A stretch of DNA of 63,450 bases from a bacterium (GTDB lineage: Bacteria; UBP14; UBA6098; 4484-93). The stretch is from positions 1-63,450 of the forward strand of contig JAGGUN010000047.1 of the NCBI GenBank assembly GCA_021158465.1. Reading direction: 5' to 3'. Shown here piece after piece: positions 9,170 to 20,141 of the stretch; position 1 is the first letter of the stretch, and every line of letters begins with the position of its first letter. The position numbers and the translations under genes are program-made. Below the pieces are notes generated by a model that searched no databases, had not been told where the DNA came from, and was given only the letters and a program-made list of their open reading frames with translations.

Positions 9170-12100
9170 CTACTTCAGCAGTATCATCTTCATCGTGGAG
9201 GAGAACCCATCCGCAGTCATCTTGTAGAAGTATACACCCGACGGGAGACTCTCACCCTTGGAGTCCTTACCATCCCAGACAACACTGTAGTAGCCAGGCT
9301 TCTTCGCCTCATTGGCAAGCGTTCTCACCTTCTGCCCAAGAACATTGTAAACCGAAAGCTCAACATTCGTCTCAACAGGAACCGCAAAGGAGATCTTGGT
9401 CACCGGATTGAACGGGTTAGGATAGTTCTGCGAAAGTTCGAACACCACAGGGACAGACAGCTTCGTGGCTACCAGCTTATAGATACCACTGGCTAACTCA
9501 ATTGCTCCATCGATGGAAACCTCATCCTCGCCGCAGAAGAGTGCGACTTCCCAGTCCTCAGGGACACCAGAAAGGTCGAAGGAGACAAGCGAAGCAGTCT
9601 CAAGCGTCAGTGTCCACTCTATTCTGTTCTCCACACCCTTGAGGTCAACCACGAGATTCCTGTCAAGGTAAGCATCTCCTCCATCGATGGCAGGCGGATA
9701 AGCACGGTCGAACGGCGTATCGAACAATTCGGTAGCCTCCTTGGCAACACCAAATATCAACTCCTTACCGTCGACCGTAACCTTCCCTGTCCACTCAGGC
9801 GTCAGCTCAGCCCTATCCTTGAGTATGCCGATGATTATCTTCCTAGAACCTGGCACATACAAGCTACCCGCCTCCGTCGCAAATGTCAGATAACCCCTGC
9901 CAGCAACAAGCTCATCAGCTCTTATATAACCGTTCACCTCGCACTCATCATACCAGTATGTATGACCAGGCGGGATAATCCCTGCCGGAACAGTTGTCGG
10001 GTCGAGGAAGGATACCGGGTCACCCCAGACACTACCTATCAGATTCCAACCAGGCTGAAGCTCTATCGCATAGCTCTCAAGAGCCTCACCACAGACAGTA
10101 TCCCAAGCCTCCGTTGTAACGAATACCAGATACCCAGGACCAGACTCAAGATCACCGGTGACAAGAACATACTCACCAGTCGCCGGGTCAATCGTATAGA
10201 CACCCTCTGCCGAAGGCCAGACATCCTCCTGAGCATAGGAGTCAAGCAGAAGCGGTATAGAGACCATATTCCAGCCTGGGCAGAAGTGATACACAATGCA
10301 GTCGGGAAGCTCTATTACCGGCACGGTGCAGGTCGCCCTGTTGCCAGCGATGTCGTAACCGTTGATAATCAATGTAGCCCCAGCATGGAGTACCTCAGCA
10401 GCATAATCGAACCTGCCTTCCTCGTCGAGCCAGATAGTATCGACAAAGTTGGTCACAGGGGTTACCTCAGGCACCCAGACCGTATCCACATACATCGTCG
10501 TGTCACCCGTCTCATAGCAGTCCCAGGTCGTGTCGATGGAGACAATTATCGTGTCCTCCCAGGTCGTATCAATAGCGGTGATGGTGCACGCAGTGTCAGG
10601 AACGAAGGTCGTATCGACATGGTCAACAAGCCAGCTCGTATCCTCTGTCTCTTCAAATACCTCAAGGAAGAGGTACGATTCCTCGCCGGTCTCCTCGTAA
10701 TGAGCGGCATCGAAGAACCCTTCACCAAGCATATTATCCTCAGCAACCACACCCGTGGCTGTTATACCATCCGGACTGGCTGTCAAGTTCTCACAGTGAA
10801 GAACAGGTGCCTCCGTGTCGATGAGGAAGAATCTACCATGCCCGTGGGAGGTCTCACGAGCCTCATCATAGGTAAGGATATTGCCAGCAGCATCCCTACC
10901 CTGAATCATTATCACACCAAGACCGTTACCAGCAGGATCAGCAGCGACCGGCCACTGATAGTTGTAGATATTGTTGTCAAAGATATCAGTCCAGCAAGCT
11001 TCCTCTGCTCCGTCGGTGTAAGAGGTATTCCATATCCTCACCTGATAGACATCGTTCGGGTCGCTCACATGGACACCGGACGGCTGTCCATCTATCGTCA
11101 TCCTCAGGAAGTCCCAGTATCTCGTCTGGAAGATAGCATCATCATAGGTGATGTAATCCTCTGCTGTCTCGCTCTCATCGTGAATCGTCTGAAGCCACTT
11201 CACACGGATATTAAATGTATCCGCATTGACAACCCAGATCTCCTCACCAACAAGGGAATCGACATCGGAATAAACCACCCTGCCAACCTCGTCAGCCGTC
11301 CCTCGCTCACGAAGAAGGGTAACTTCATAGTCAGGGTCATCGGTATCGAGAATGAGGAACGAGTAAGAGGTCGTTACCCTTATCGAGTCGCTGGCATCCG
11401 TCTGATACACTGTGGTGACTATCTTCACCGGACCATCGTAGCGGTTATCCTGGTCCTCAACATTCCAATAGTAAACGAAGTAATCGCTACCATCATAACT
11501 CCTCAGGAACTCAGCAGGAGTGAGCCAGAGGTCTCTGCGGAAGTTGGAACCGGAGATGTTCCCGCCATCCTCATCCTCAATGATGAGATGAACAGAGTCA
11601 ATAGATGGAGCAGCACCGAGGTTGAAGATAAGATACAGGGAATCACCCATATAACCACCCTGCTCCAGATAATCAGGCTCGAATGGGTTATCCCCAAGCT
11701 CTCTATCCCAGTCGTTGAAGGTGGTCACCTGAAGCCTGACAATGGTAGAATCTACATCAATCGGTCCCATACCATCCGCAAACCTCACCCATGCAGGATA
11801 GAGCGGCGAATCGTTCAGACCCCATTCATCAGGATAAGGAGGTCCACACTCAGAACGAGCAGCCATCGCAGACTCGAAATCAGCCCCACGAACGAATGTC
11901 ACATGGAACGGTATCTGGACGAAACGAGTCGTATCCAGCTCATCCGAGTTCAGACAGAACGGATGGATAAACAGATGCCTCGATACAATGGTAAAGTCGG
12001 AAGCAGATGTCTCATAACTCGTCTCAAACGGACCACCAGGATAAGGAACATCAACATACACATCAACGGGATCACCGGTGTGAGCAATATCGATTCTCGT

Positions 12101-15100
12101 CGCCTCATTATTAACAAGGATATAGGCAAAGGTGTCAGCATCCACTCCTTCCATATTCACAACATCCTCGATCACCGTTATCCTGTCGAAGCCTCTGATA
12201 TGGATGCTGTAAAGCCCAGGCTCGAATGTGTCCGGAACAGTCCAGACATACTGTATCGATGTGTCGGTATAGACAAGCCCCGGAGTAAGACCGATGTAGG
12301 CGAAACCTGAATCTGGGAATATCTGGAGGGAATCCCCTGTCACCTCGTTGACAACCATATACCTGATAGCATCGATGTCCCTTACCGCAGGTCCGGTCAC
12401 CTCAATCGTCAGGTCGGTTGCGCCAAGCCCAAAGGACGGAATCCGAATGAGTGTTCCTGTCTCATCCCTCATACCACCAGTGACGAACATCCTAACAGCA
12501 CCGTTAACCTCCCTGTTCGTGATGAGGTAGTTCATCATACTGTCGGCGAACACCTCATCGGTGTAGAAACGAGAATGTATCTCGAATATCACATGCATAT
12601 ACTTGCTCTCGTTACACTCGATAGTATCCCTCACGCCGGAGTGGTAATACTCTCTGGTGAAGTCAAGCAGCTCTCTCGGGACAGTCACCCAATCGATTGT
12701 CTTGCCCTCAGGGAGCGAATCAAGCGGGTCATCAAGTGTATATGTGAAGTCAGGCGGACCAGAGTAAGCTGTCGAAGGACCCTCCGCATACTCATCCGTC
12801 CACCAGAACTTCCAGGTTACATCATCGGTGATAGCCCAATCAACCTGATAGCTCCAGAAGGCGATAGCGGAGGAATCAACATAAGAGCAAACCACTCCGC
12901 ATTCCTTGAGAGAATCGCCACGCCAAGAAGTCACAGAAGAAGCTACCCATCTATCCTGGTCCCTGGCACCAGCCCATGCAGAAGGAACAGGTTCAGAAGG
13001 TGTGAGTGTCGTGTCAACCCTCGCTGACCAGATAGCAGGCTCATAAGGTCTCGTGACTATCCTAATAGGCATCTCATAAGGTATCATAAGATTGCCAGCA
13101 TTATCGTCGAACCCCTGAATCCTCAAGATCCCAACTCCGTCCATAATGCTGTCAGCAATCATAGTATACCCTATCCACTCTCTATCCGTATTCCAGCCAG
13201 GATAACCAGACATAGAACTCTCCTCAGCAATACCACTTAAGGTGAAGCCATCTCCTGGGACATGCTTGTAGCTACCAAGGTAGTAGTCATAAGCTACCTG
13301 ATCAGCCGCAAGAGGATAAGGTACGAACCTACCTGTTCCCATCTCCTCAAAGTCAACAGGAATAACAGGTAGCCAGGATGTCCAACCCTCGGGTCTGAAC
13401 CTGACCATATAACCCGTCGTCGGGTCAGGGTCCCTCATATCCATATTATCATCGAACCAGATCCTGAAGTAAACCTTCCAACCATAAACCACTTCCTCAG
13501 TGTCGGAGCGAGCATAAGGAAGGTTGTAGATGGCAACAAGCGATTCCTGACTCGTCGTCCAAGGCTGCAGGAAAACGGTATTATCCCAATCGATGAAGGA
13601 GTCGATCTCCGCATCGTAGGTAGAGAGCGCAACTCCCTTCACCCTCGGACTACCGTTGTCAAGGGCTATCTTCCTGGATGCGACCTCGGTCACATTGCCA
13701 AGCTTGTCCTGAACCCGAACCACAGCATACAGAGAATCAGCCACAAACACCGTGTCAACAGTATACTCATTGACCCCAGCTGGCATCTCCCTGCAATCGG
13801 TGTAAACCCTCGTCAACCTTATAGGCATCATCTGACCAGGTTGCTCAGGCTCAGCACAGTTCTCTATGTAAAGCTCTTCATTGCTGTAAGCATAGTGCGT
13901 ATGAGGTTCATACTCAAGCAGAGCCGGCTGCGGATCACCTGTACCATAATAGTACATTATATAGTCGCTGTTTGGAACGACCGCACGAGCAGGCCACTCA
14001 GTCGCCCAACCATCAGGCACAGAGGGGTCGCCCTCAATACCAACGCCACCATCACGAATAGCCTCAAGACGAAGCCTTACCGCATTGTTGAACTCATGGT
14101 CAACACAGTTCACCTCTTCATAACCCGTCAGCGTCGGCACAGCAGTGAACCTTGCAGTCGGCGGCTGATAGTCGAACTTATACCACCATCTGTAGTCGTG
14201 CCTGTAAACAGTGCTATCCGTCTGGAGCTCATGGATGGAGAACATAACTACAAGGCTATCACCATCCTGCCAGCCCTGATAGGTGGTATCGACAACGAGA
14301 GGCTCGACAGATGTGGTATCGATGATGGTATCGGCGTGAGCTCTGTATTCACCCAGCTGGTCCATAGGACCAATCACCCAGTGTCCAATCTCCTCACAGC
14401 CATTACGATCAGGTGTATAGGTAATCCACCAGGAGGCGAATGGGTCCCACCATTCCTCGTGAGACCAGAGCTCACTACCATCACGATAAAGCGTAACCTT
14501 CGCATAAGGCGTAAGCCCAACCGTCCAGTCCTCGCATTCATAGTATAGGAATGTTCCAAGACAGCTCACAACATCAGCGGAGACGAAGTTGAGGTCCTTT
14601 GCCCAGCTACCAACAAACTCGTCATAAGCACCAACCTCAGAAAGAGCATCTTCATCCGTCGTGTCAACCTCGCCAATCATAGTGTATTCACCGTGCAGGT
14701 CGGTGGGCCAGACAAAATCGTAGCCGTAGTGCATCATAGCAGAATCGTTGAACCACTCCGCCTTGGAAACACGAACCTTCCTCTCAACGGTGAAGTAGTA
14801 TCCGAGTGTATCGAGGGAACCAGGACCGAGTATCTTCGTCCAGTTCGGGTTCTCGTAATCTGCCCAAGGAACCGAATGCCCATACATCCTGTCATCATCG
14901 GCGACATATGTATGGTTTCCATGCCTCCAGACAGGGCAGACCGTTGACCAGAAGCTCTCGGACGAATGGTTCCAGAGATAACCCGTCCAGTCCCAGAGAG
15001 GAGAATGGTCCGTTCCAACGGAAGCAGCATAGTAAGGAACATTAACAGCATCTCCTGCCCATATCTCTACCTCAACACTGTCACCCTCGAGATAGAAACG

Positions 15101-18100
15101 ACACCCTCCACCATCCGGAGAGATCAAAAGCTTTGCAACCCTGTAAGGATTGAGCGAATCAACCTCCGGCTGAGGAATGAGGATAGCATATAACTCCTGC
15201 CCCCTGAGAGCGTGGGTACCTACTACCGGAGTAGCATACCCCACATCCTCGAAGTCGACCTCGGTCGGGGTTCCGGTCTCTGCATCCCAGACGGTCAGTC
15301 TCACATCGACGGCAAGCACTCCAGGTATCCAGGGGCTACTCCACTCGGGAACAACACCGTCGTTTATATCCTCGATATCAAACCAGAGGGTGTCGTTGCA
15401 GGAGCCTTCCCTCATCTCGGGGATGTTGGAACCAGCAACAACCGGCGGGTCTATATCGACAAAGAAGTTCCACCTCGCAATCGTATCGCACACCTCAGGA
15501 TACGGATTACCAGCATGGTTCCTTATCCAGTCGATATGCGGGACCGCGCTACCATCACAAAGGGTATCAAAATCTGCATCCCCAGGATAGGAGTTGTCCC
15601 AGACAAACACAGTGATACTCACCTTGTCCCCAGCATGGAAGTGGTAACTACCGCCAGAAACATGCTCAGGGCTAAATGTTATCCTAACTCCAGGGATATC
15701 AGGGTCAGGTGACTCATCGAGGAAGATAGGTCCAACACCAGCGGTATACGGGAAGTTCCTACCATCATCATCACCCCAGATTCCACCATAGAAGTGCCCA
15801 TCAGCAGCCTGAACCTTGATATTGATGTAGAGAGCAGAATCGCCAGTTGTCATCGCATAGATGCCGGCGGCATGGTCCGCAAGAGCGGTAAGGCTGGTGT
15901 CATAAGCGTAGCAACCCGACCTATCATACACATCGAGCGTGATAATCTGGAAGGTATCGGATGTAATACCCTTCAGAGGCGGATAGAGTGAATACGGCGT
16001 GAAAGTCGGACCGACATAGTCGATCCTGACAATACCGAGCGTATCAGGAGCAAAATCGGTACCCATACAGGCGGTATAATGGTCGTTGAGAGGGATATGC
16101 CCATTAGCAAGTCCGCTCCTCGTTCCGTAGTTACCATCGGCTCCTCCAATGGCACACTCACTACCTGTCGGGATGGTATCGCAAACCCCGCCATCCTGTG
16201 CACCCATACCGTAATCCGGGTCATCGTAAAGCTCGGTTAGAATGACATACACCTTGTCGCCAGAATCCAGGAACCAGTCCGGAGCAGAAACAGGGTCATA
16301 CAGGTCAGCAAAGTTGATATACATATACCCCCACTCGCCCGTAGCATCATCCTCATCTATGTATACACCAGAACCGATGTCCGCCTCGGTGACATAGAGA
16401 GTATCAACCATTCCAACGCATCTCTCGATGATGAATGTAACCTCAAAATCTCTCCAATTTATACCTGAGCCAAGATCAGCACCAGAGCTATACCTCGTGC
16501 CGTGATTGTATGTATCGTGAACTGTGAGATACCCATCATCCAACCTTAACCTGAATACAGGCAGGGAGTCGGGCATAAAACGATACCTGACATTTACCCC
16601 CTCGATATTATCATACCTAACAGAGCTATACTCACGTGTATCCTCATCCCTCACCTCTTCCGGAAAATCGAGAACAGCAGTAGGTCCGGAGAGGTCAACG
16701 ATGAAGTCCCAGGTGGTGTCAACATAACTTCCGCTTCTGTTGAAAGCCCTGGCTAAGATTTGAACATGAGCACCATCATCGAACGGGGGCAGGTAATCAT
16801 CCGTAGTGGGAGCACCAACCTCAATGGTGAACTCATAACCACCACAGATGGTATCAACTGCGACACTCGCCTCAGGATAGATGTCAAGCGATGGTGTCGC
16901 ATTCCTCGTCCAGGTAACAGACGGCGGAATTCTGTGCCTATGAATGAGAAAACTCTTCCAGCCTGTGCCCGGTCCTCCGTTCATGGTATCGCACCTGCCA
17001 TAGGTGAGCGGATTGACAAATATCACCGTGTCTATCCTGCGGATGAATGTCCCCGTGTTGAGATATCTCATCTCAACCATAACAGAATCAACACAGGTAA
17101 GTGTATCGAAAGCCTTGAACACCACAGGCTGAACGGAATCGGCTGTGAAGACCGGCTCCTCGTTTATCATATCACACCAGGGGTCAGTATTAGGACCGTT
17201 GGTGGATACCTCATTAACAGGATAGATGTCATATATTGTCGGGTCACCATCGACACCGTATATCTTTTCACTGCGAGCCCAACGCCCCTGGTTCTCGTAA
17301 CCAGGAATCCAGCCGGGAACATCGAGCCAGGCAGGGTCGTACCCGGGTGCAGCACCAGGGATGTCAAAATCCCTGTTGTGATACACATCAGTGTTCTGGT
17401 CATCCATATTCAGCTGAACAAATACCCCAGCAGACACCTCCTGGAAGACCTGAACATCATTCTTGTCAAGTATCTCAAGATAGAACTCATCCTCATTGGA
17501 GATACCCTCGATGGAGTTCTCACCACAGTTGTGGCACCGATTTGCACGGAGAACTACCCAGAATCTGTGAAAAGGAAGCCCTGTCCCCTCAGGCTCCCTG
17601 TCAATCATATGATTTATCTCAAACACAAATGTAGCTTCCCATCTCTTCCAGCCACCAGACTCATAAACCATGCTCCACCTGCTGCTCGGAACGAGAGTGT
17701 CGCCACCAAGGATCACAGTATCGGAAGCAAGCACCTCAGGGTGAGCATAGAGGTCAATGTTGTCGAACATATTCGGGTCGGAACCGGAGACTACCCCCTC
17801 CTCATTGTAGAACTGGACACCATAGAACATATTAGTGTCAGAAACATACGGGACACCCTGCTCGGCAAGCCAGCTCCTCACCGCATCCCTGTCGATAGGT
17901 AGCAGGTCCTCGTTTGGGTCAAAACAGGAGTTACCCCAGATGGTAAGCTTGATCGCCTTCACAAATGTCTGACTACCATCCGGTGCCTTAAGATCTAACC
18001 TCAAAAAGGCGCTTTCATTGTCTATCACATCCGAATAACCGAACCTGTTATCCGAACGAATACCAGCACCTGGATACCCCCATGAACCCACGGTGGAGTA

Positions 18101-18262
18101 ATCCGAAGAGTAATAACCTGGTATGGAATCACCATACGAGGAACCAGACTCTGGAGGAACCAGGTTAAACGCATTCGAATACTGCCAAGAGGCAAAAAGT
18201 GCGCTGCCAGCGAAAACAAATGCAAGCATAAGCACTACCGCGAAAATGCACCTTCCTCTCAT
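9170..18262 (-). CDS. Giant (about 3030 residues) secreted beta-rich surface protein with C-terminal sorting domain
   Basis: From the ATG at 18260-18262 (AAAGGTGAT upstream) the protein begins with a signal peptide (MRGRCIFAVV ... ALFAS). An in-frame TTG at 18340 also has a good AGGAGG, so a 26-residue longer form is possible. Most of the length is beta-rich, Asp/Tyr/Trp-rich sequence without a recognised enzyme motif; strings such as DLSGPTA, DIDPPVV and DTEAPVL mark edges of Ig-like or bacterial cadherin-like repeats. Near residue 2657 is a secreted-protein motif (CPGWNMVSIP, later QPGWNLIGS). Residues ~2820-2935 carry the unnamed module shared with the neighbours (LIFGVAKEATELFD). The last ~90 residues are a sorting domain (LSQNYPNPFNPVTK ... 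SGVYFYKM ... KMILLK). It is a monocistronic unit with its own promoter and terminator. Role inferred: very large adhesin or S-layer-like surface protein. Confidence 0.85.
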   Translation of the reverse strand: MRGRCIFAVVLMLAFVFAGSALFASWQYSNAFNLVPPESGSSYGDSIPGYYSSDYSTVGSWGYPGAGIRSDNRFGYSDVIDNESAFLRLDLKAPDGSQTFVKAIKLTIWGNSCFDPNEDLLPIDRDAVRSWLAEQGVPYVSDTNMFYGVQFYNEEGVVSGSDPNMFDNIDLYAHPEVLASDTVILGGDTLVPSSRWSMVYESGGWKRWEATFVFEINHMIDREPEGTGLPFHRFWVVLRANRCHNCGENSIEGISNEDEFYLEILDKNDVQVFQEVSAGVFVQLNMDDQNTDVYHNRDFDIPGAAPGYDPAWLDVPGWIPGYENQGRWARSEKIYGVDGDPTIYDIYPVNEVSTNGPNTDPWCDMINEEPVFTADSVQPVVFKAFDTLTCVDSVMVEMRYLNTGTFIRRIDTVIFVNPLTYGRCDTMNGGPGTGWKSFLIHRHRIPPSVTWTRNATPSLDIYPEASVAVDTICGGYEFTIEVGAPTTDDYLPPFDDGAHVQILARAFNRSGSYVDTTWDFIVDLSGPTAVLDFPEEVRDEDTREYSSVRYDNIEGVNVRYRFMPDSLPVFRLRLDDGYLTVHDTYNHGTRYSSGADLGSGINWRDFEVTFIIERCVGMVDTLYVTEADIGSGVYIDEDDATGEWGYMYINFADLYDPVSAPDWFLDSGDKVYVILTELYDDPDYGMGAQDGGVCDTIPTGSECAIGGADGNYGTRSGLANGHIPLNDHYTACMGTDFAPDTLGIVRIDYVGPTFTPYSLYPPLKGITSDTFQIITLDVYDRSGCYAYDTSLTALADHAAGIYAMTTGDSALYINIKVQAADGHFYGGIWGDDDGRNFPYTAGVGPIFLDESPDPDIPGVRITFSPEHVSGGSYHFHAGDKVSITVFVWDNSYPGDADFDTLCDGSAVPHIDWIRNHAGNPYPEVCDTIARWNFFVDIDPPVVAGSNIPEMREGSCNDTLWFDIEDINDGVVPEWSSPWIPGVLAVDVRLTVWDAETGTPTEVDFEDVGYATPVVGTHALRGQELYAILIPQPEVDSLNPYRVAKLLISPDGGGCRFYLEGDSVEVEIWAGDAVNVPYYAASVGTDHSPLWDWTGYLWNHSSESFWSTVCPVWRHGNHTYVADDDRMYGHSVPWADYENPNWTKILGPGSLDTLGYYFTVERKVRVSKAEWFNDSAMMHYGYDFVWPTDLHGEYTMIGEVDTTDEDALSEVGAYDEFVGSWAKDLNFVSADVVSCLGTFLYYECEDWTVGLTPYAKVTLYRDGSELWSHEEWWDPFASWWITYTPDRNGCEEIGHWVIGPMDQLGEYRAHADTIIDTTSVEPLVVDTTYQGWQDGDSLVVMFSIHELQTDSTVYRHDYRWWYKFDYQPPTARFTAVPTLTGYEEVNCVDHEFNNAVRLRLEAIRDGGVGIEGDPSVPDGWATEWPARAVVPNSDYIMYYYGTGDPQPALLEYEPHTHYAYSNEELYIENCAEPEQPGQMMPIRLTRVYTDCREMPAGVNEYTVDTVFVADSLYAVVRVQDKLGNVTEVASRKIALDNGSPRVKGVALSTYDAEIDSFIDWDNTVFLQPWTTSQESLVAIYNLPYARSDTEEVVYGWKVYFRIWFDDNMDMRDPDPTTGYMVRFRPEGWTSWLPVIPVDFEEMGTGRFVPYPLAADQVAYDYYLGSYKHVPGDGFTLSGIAEESSMSGYPGWNTDREWIGYTMIADSIMDGVGILRIQGFDDNAGNLMIPYEMPIRIVTRPYEPAIWSARVDTTLTPSEPVPSAWAGARDQDRWVASSVTSWRGDSLKECGVVCSYVDSSAIAFWSYQVDWAITDDVTWKFWWTDEYAEGPSTAYSGPPDFTYTLDDPLDSLPEGKTIDWVTVPRELLDFTREYYHSGVRDTIECNESKYMHVIFEIHSRFYTDEVFADSMMNYLITNREVNGAVRMFVTGGMRDETGTLIRIPSFGLGATDLTIEVTGPAVRDIDAIRYMVVNEVTGDSLQIFPDSGFAYIGLTPGLVYTDTSIQYVWTVPDTFEPGLYSIHIRGFDRITVIEDVVNMEGVDADTFAYILVNNEATRIDIAHTGDPVDVYVDVPYPGGPFETSYETSASDFTIVSRHLFIHPFCLNSDELDTTRFVQIPFHVTFVRGADFESAMAARSECGPPYPDEWGLNDSPLYPAWVRFADGMGPIDVDSTIVRLQVTTFNDWDRELGDNPFEPDYLEQGGYMGDSLYLIFNLGAAPSIDSVHLIIEDEDGGNISGSNFRRDLWLTPAEFLRSYDGSDYFVYYWNVEDQDNRYDGPVKIVTTVYQTDASDSIRVTTSYSFLILDTDDPDYEVTLLRERGTADEVGRVVYSDVDSLVGEEIWVVNADTFNIRVKWLQTIHDESETAEDYITYDDAIFQTRYWDFLRMTIDGQPSGVHVSDPNDVYQVRIWNTSYTDGAEEACWTDIFDNNIYNYQWPVAADPAGNGLGVIMIQGRDAAGNILTYDEARETSHGHGRFFLIDTEAPVLHCENLTASPDGITATGVVAEDNMLGEGFFDAAHYEETGEESYLFLEVFEETEDTSWLVDHVDTTFVPDTACTITAIDTTWEDTIIVSIDTTWDCYETGDTTMYVDTVWVPEVTPVTNFVDTIWLDEEGRFDYAAEVLHAGATLIINGYDIAGNRATCTVPVIELPDCIVYHFCPGWNMVSIPLLLDSYAQEDVWPSAEGVYTIDPATGEYVLVTGDLESGPGYLVFVTTEAWDTVCGEALESYAIELQPGWNLIGSVWGDPVSFLDPTTVPAGIIPPGHTYWYDECEVNGYIRADELVAGRGYLTFATEAGSLYVPGSRKIIIGILKDRAELTPEWTGKVTVDGKELIFGVAKEATELFDTPFDRAYPPAIDGGDAYLDRNLVVDLKGVENRIEWTLTLETASLVSFDLSGVPEDWEVALFCGEDEVSIDGAIELASGIYKLVATKLSVPVVFELSQNYPNPFNPVTKISFAVPVETNVELSVYNVLGQKVRTLANEAKKPGYYSVVWDGKDSKGESLPSGVYFYKMTADGFSSTMKMILLK

Positions 18263-18644
18263 ATCACCTTTCTCCTTTCTATTGTGGTTAATTTCTACTA
18301 ACCTTCCTAATCTCCTAAAAACCGTTCCTACCGCTTCCAAGGATATACCTCCTGAAATAGGTTCACAATCTCCTTTATATGATAAAGGCTTTCTTTTTCA
18401 AAGTCAAGAACTTTTTGCAACTATATTACTCCTCACCAGAAAAAATACCGTTCAAATATATTTTTCCCTCTCCAGAAGTCAAGAGAAAAATCACGCATCT
18501 TCCTCTTCTTTTTATTAAGCCAATTTAGGGTGTAAGTTCCAAATGTCAACAACTTTTTTTATTTTCGCCATAAAAATTTTGTCAAAAGCTAACCTAACAT
18601 CCATAAATTGTGCTCCTTTTGCTTTCATACTCAATATATTGTGG
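18263..18644. other. 382-base intergenic region: leader and promoter of the giant surface protein
   Basis: This gap between the Wzi-like gene and the giant secreted protein holds the promoter at 18379-18407 and a leader of about 110 bases with two possible ribosome-binding sites (AGGAGG before an in-frame TTG at 18340, and AAAGGTGAT before the ATG at 18262). The upstream half (18410-18644) is AT-rich. No gene, tRNA or convincing terminator was seen for the capsule operon that ends at 18645. Confidence 0.6.
18379..18407 (-). promoter_or_regulatory. Sigma-70-like promoter for the giant surface protein
   Basis: Minus-strand TTGACT (18402-18407), 17-base spacer, TATCAT (18379-18384), about 115 bases upstream of the ATG at 18262. 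Confidence 0.7.
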
Positions 18645-20141
18645 TTAAAACAAAAAGGCTTTTTGAGGCATCCAGAGAAACTCAAGCCGTGCTGCCCAAT
18701 TCCCCTTGTTGTTACCTTTCTGATTCTCTCTGTTTCTATATTTCATATAATATAATCCTGCCTTCATATAAAGGTATGGTGTTGCTTCCCCCTCAGCCTC
18801 CAGTTTGACTATTGTCTTGTATTCCACCACCCCTGTCGGGAACTTCTCGTGATACTCTCCCGACACATCCATCCACGGTTCTGTCCAAGGGGAATCAATC
18901 CTCCCTTCCCCTTTTCGCTGGTATTCCGCTCCACAGGAAAGATAAAGGGCGGGGCTCAGCCAGAGCTTAGCATCTGCTGTTACCCTATCGAAGTCGCATC
19001 CTGCCGAATCGGAGAGGGGGAAACCCTTATACAGAAATCTATTCCATGGATAGAGCTGGTTGAATGTCCAGTTTGCTACCCTGCGATATTCGATGCTAAA
19101 ATCCACTGGAAAGACTGCATCGAGGGAGTGAGTAGCACCGATTGCCGCGGCATACTCTGTCGGTTCGTAGTCCGATTGGACATTCTTGTCTATCTGGAAA
19201 TCGTCGAGTGTGAACTCTGCTTCTACAAGCGTTTTAAGGAAATTTGCTCTGAACTCTGCACCGAGGAATGTATTGTCGTTCTCGTGGCTCTCCAGTTGCT
19301 CGATATGGAAAAGGTAGATGGGAAGGATATAGTATATCTCGGGTGTTCTCCCTGGTCCACCGAAAAGAAGTACCTCATATAGCGAGAATTCGATATTATT
19401 CATCGGGAGCACACTCAACCGATGGAACGAGAGATACCGCCTTGCATAGCTCTGATGATATATCTCCTGAAGGCTATCCGAGAGACGACAATCATCCAAG
19501 AAGAGGAGCCCGGAGAAGAACCTGAGCCTCCCGTGGAATGTTTGAAAAAGGAGTCCATCTGTCGGGCTATTCCCGGCAAAGAGTGTCCCTTTGCCCCATC
19601 GGATATATCCTCTTCCTGCGGAGAACTCACCCAGAGAAGAATTATACGCCAACACAGCCTTCGTTGTCCTCCAGGCGAGATTTTCCCACTTTTTACCCGT
19701 GAAGTGCGGGTTGTCGAAAAGCGAGTTATCTATCTCGAAGTTCGTGTAGAAAAAGCCTTTGTCCCAGAAATTCATCCCGACCGCAGGCTGGATGTATATT
19801 CTTGTCCTCCCTTTCGAGAGCGGCTTGCCCTCGAACGAGTAAGATTTAATCCCCATCGGCATCTCGGCGAAAAACCACCTTTTATCTGTCGATGTGCGGG
19901 AGAGATAGTATTCTCTCAAGACAGCAGGCAGTCTATCGGACAAGACACTGTGAATCCTCTGGCGGCTGATATAGTCCGTCATAAACACCACACCTTCGGG
20001 AACAACCCCTTCCCTTATAAAGAAACTTCTCTCAACCTCGGGGATGGATGAGTGCCTAAGATTTGGGACCCAGGCGTGCATATTTACGGGAAAACAAACA
20101 AGAAGCAATGCGAGGAGGAATTTCGAGAAGCTATTTCCCAT
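18645..20141 (-). CDS. Capsule assembly Wzi-like outer-membrane protein
   Basis: About 498 residues from the ATG at 20139-20141, chosen because GAGGAAG lies 7 bases upstream and the protein then opens with a signal peptide (MGNSFSKFLL ... VNMHAW). An in-frame ATG 27 bases upstream lacks a ribosome-binding site. The body is a beta-barrel pattern of alternating aromatic strands. Features typical of the Wzi family (E. coli Wzi is about 480 residues) are RGYIRWGKGTLFAGNSPTDG, then YLSFHRLSVLP and LFGGPGRTPEIYYILP. Wzi is an outer-membrane lectin-like barrel that anchors capsule to the cell surface. The gene overlaps the glycosyltransferase upstream by 11 bases, so it is the last gene of the polysaccharide operon. 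Family assignment by recognition, not by search. Confidence 0.75.
   Translation of the reverse strand: MGNSFSKFLLALLLVCFPVNMHAWVPNLRHSSIPEVERSFFIREGVVPEGVVFMTDYISRQRIHSVLSDRLPAVLREYYLSRTSTDKRWFFAEMPMGIKSYSFEGKPLSKGRTRIYIQPAVGMNFWDKGFFYTNFEIDNSLFDNPHFTGKKWENLAWRTTKAVLAYNSSLGEFSAGRGYIRWGKGTLFAGNSPTDGLLFQTFHGRLRFFSGLLFLDDCRLSDSLQEIYHQSYARRYLSFHRLSVLPMNNIEFSLYEVLLFGGPGRTPEIYYILPIYLFHIEQLESHENDNTFLGAEFRANFLKTLVEAEFTLDDFQIDKNVQSDYEPTEYAAAIGATHSLDAVFPVDFSIEYRRVANWTFNQLYPWNRFLYKGFPLSDSAGCDFDRVTADAKLWLSPALYLSCGAEYQRKGEGRIDSPWTEPWMDVSGEYHEKFPTGVVEYKTIVKLEAEGEATPYLYMKAGLYYMKYRNRENQKGNNKGNWAARLEFLWMPQKAFLF

Noticed and set aside
9962-12310. Plus-strand open frame of 782 codons opposite the giant surface protein
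   Set aside because: It is an antisense shadow: no signal peptide, no ribosome-binding site, Arg/His/Ile-rich composition, and the minus-strand gene has a complete signal peptide, promoter, terminator and sorting domain.
16760-17902. Plus-strand open frame of 380 codons opposite the same gene
   Set aside because: Same antisense-shadow reasons; no recognisable domain.
18650-18675. Hairpin CAAAAAG/CTTTTTG as terminator of the capsule operon
   Set aside because: It lies inside the last codons of the Wzi-like gene, the stem is AT-only and there is no following T run beyond normal AT-rich sequence.
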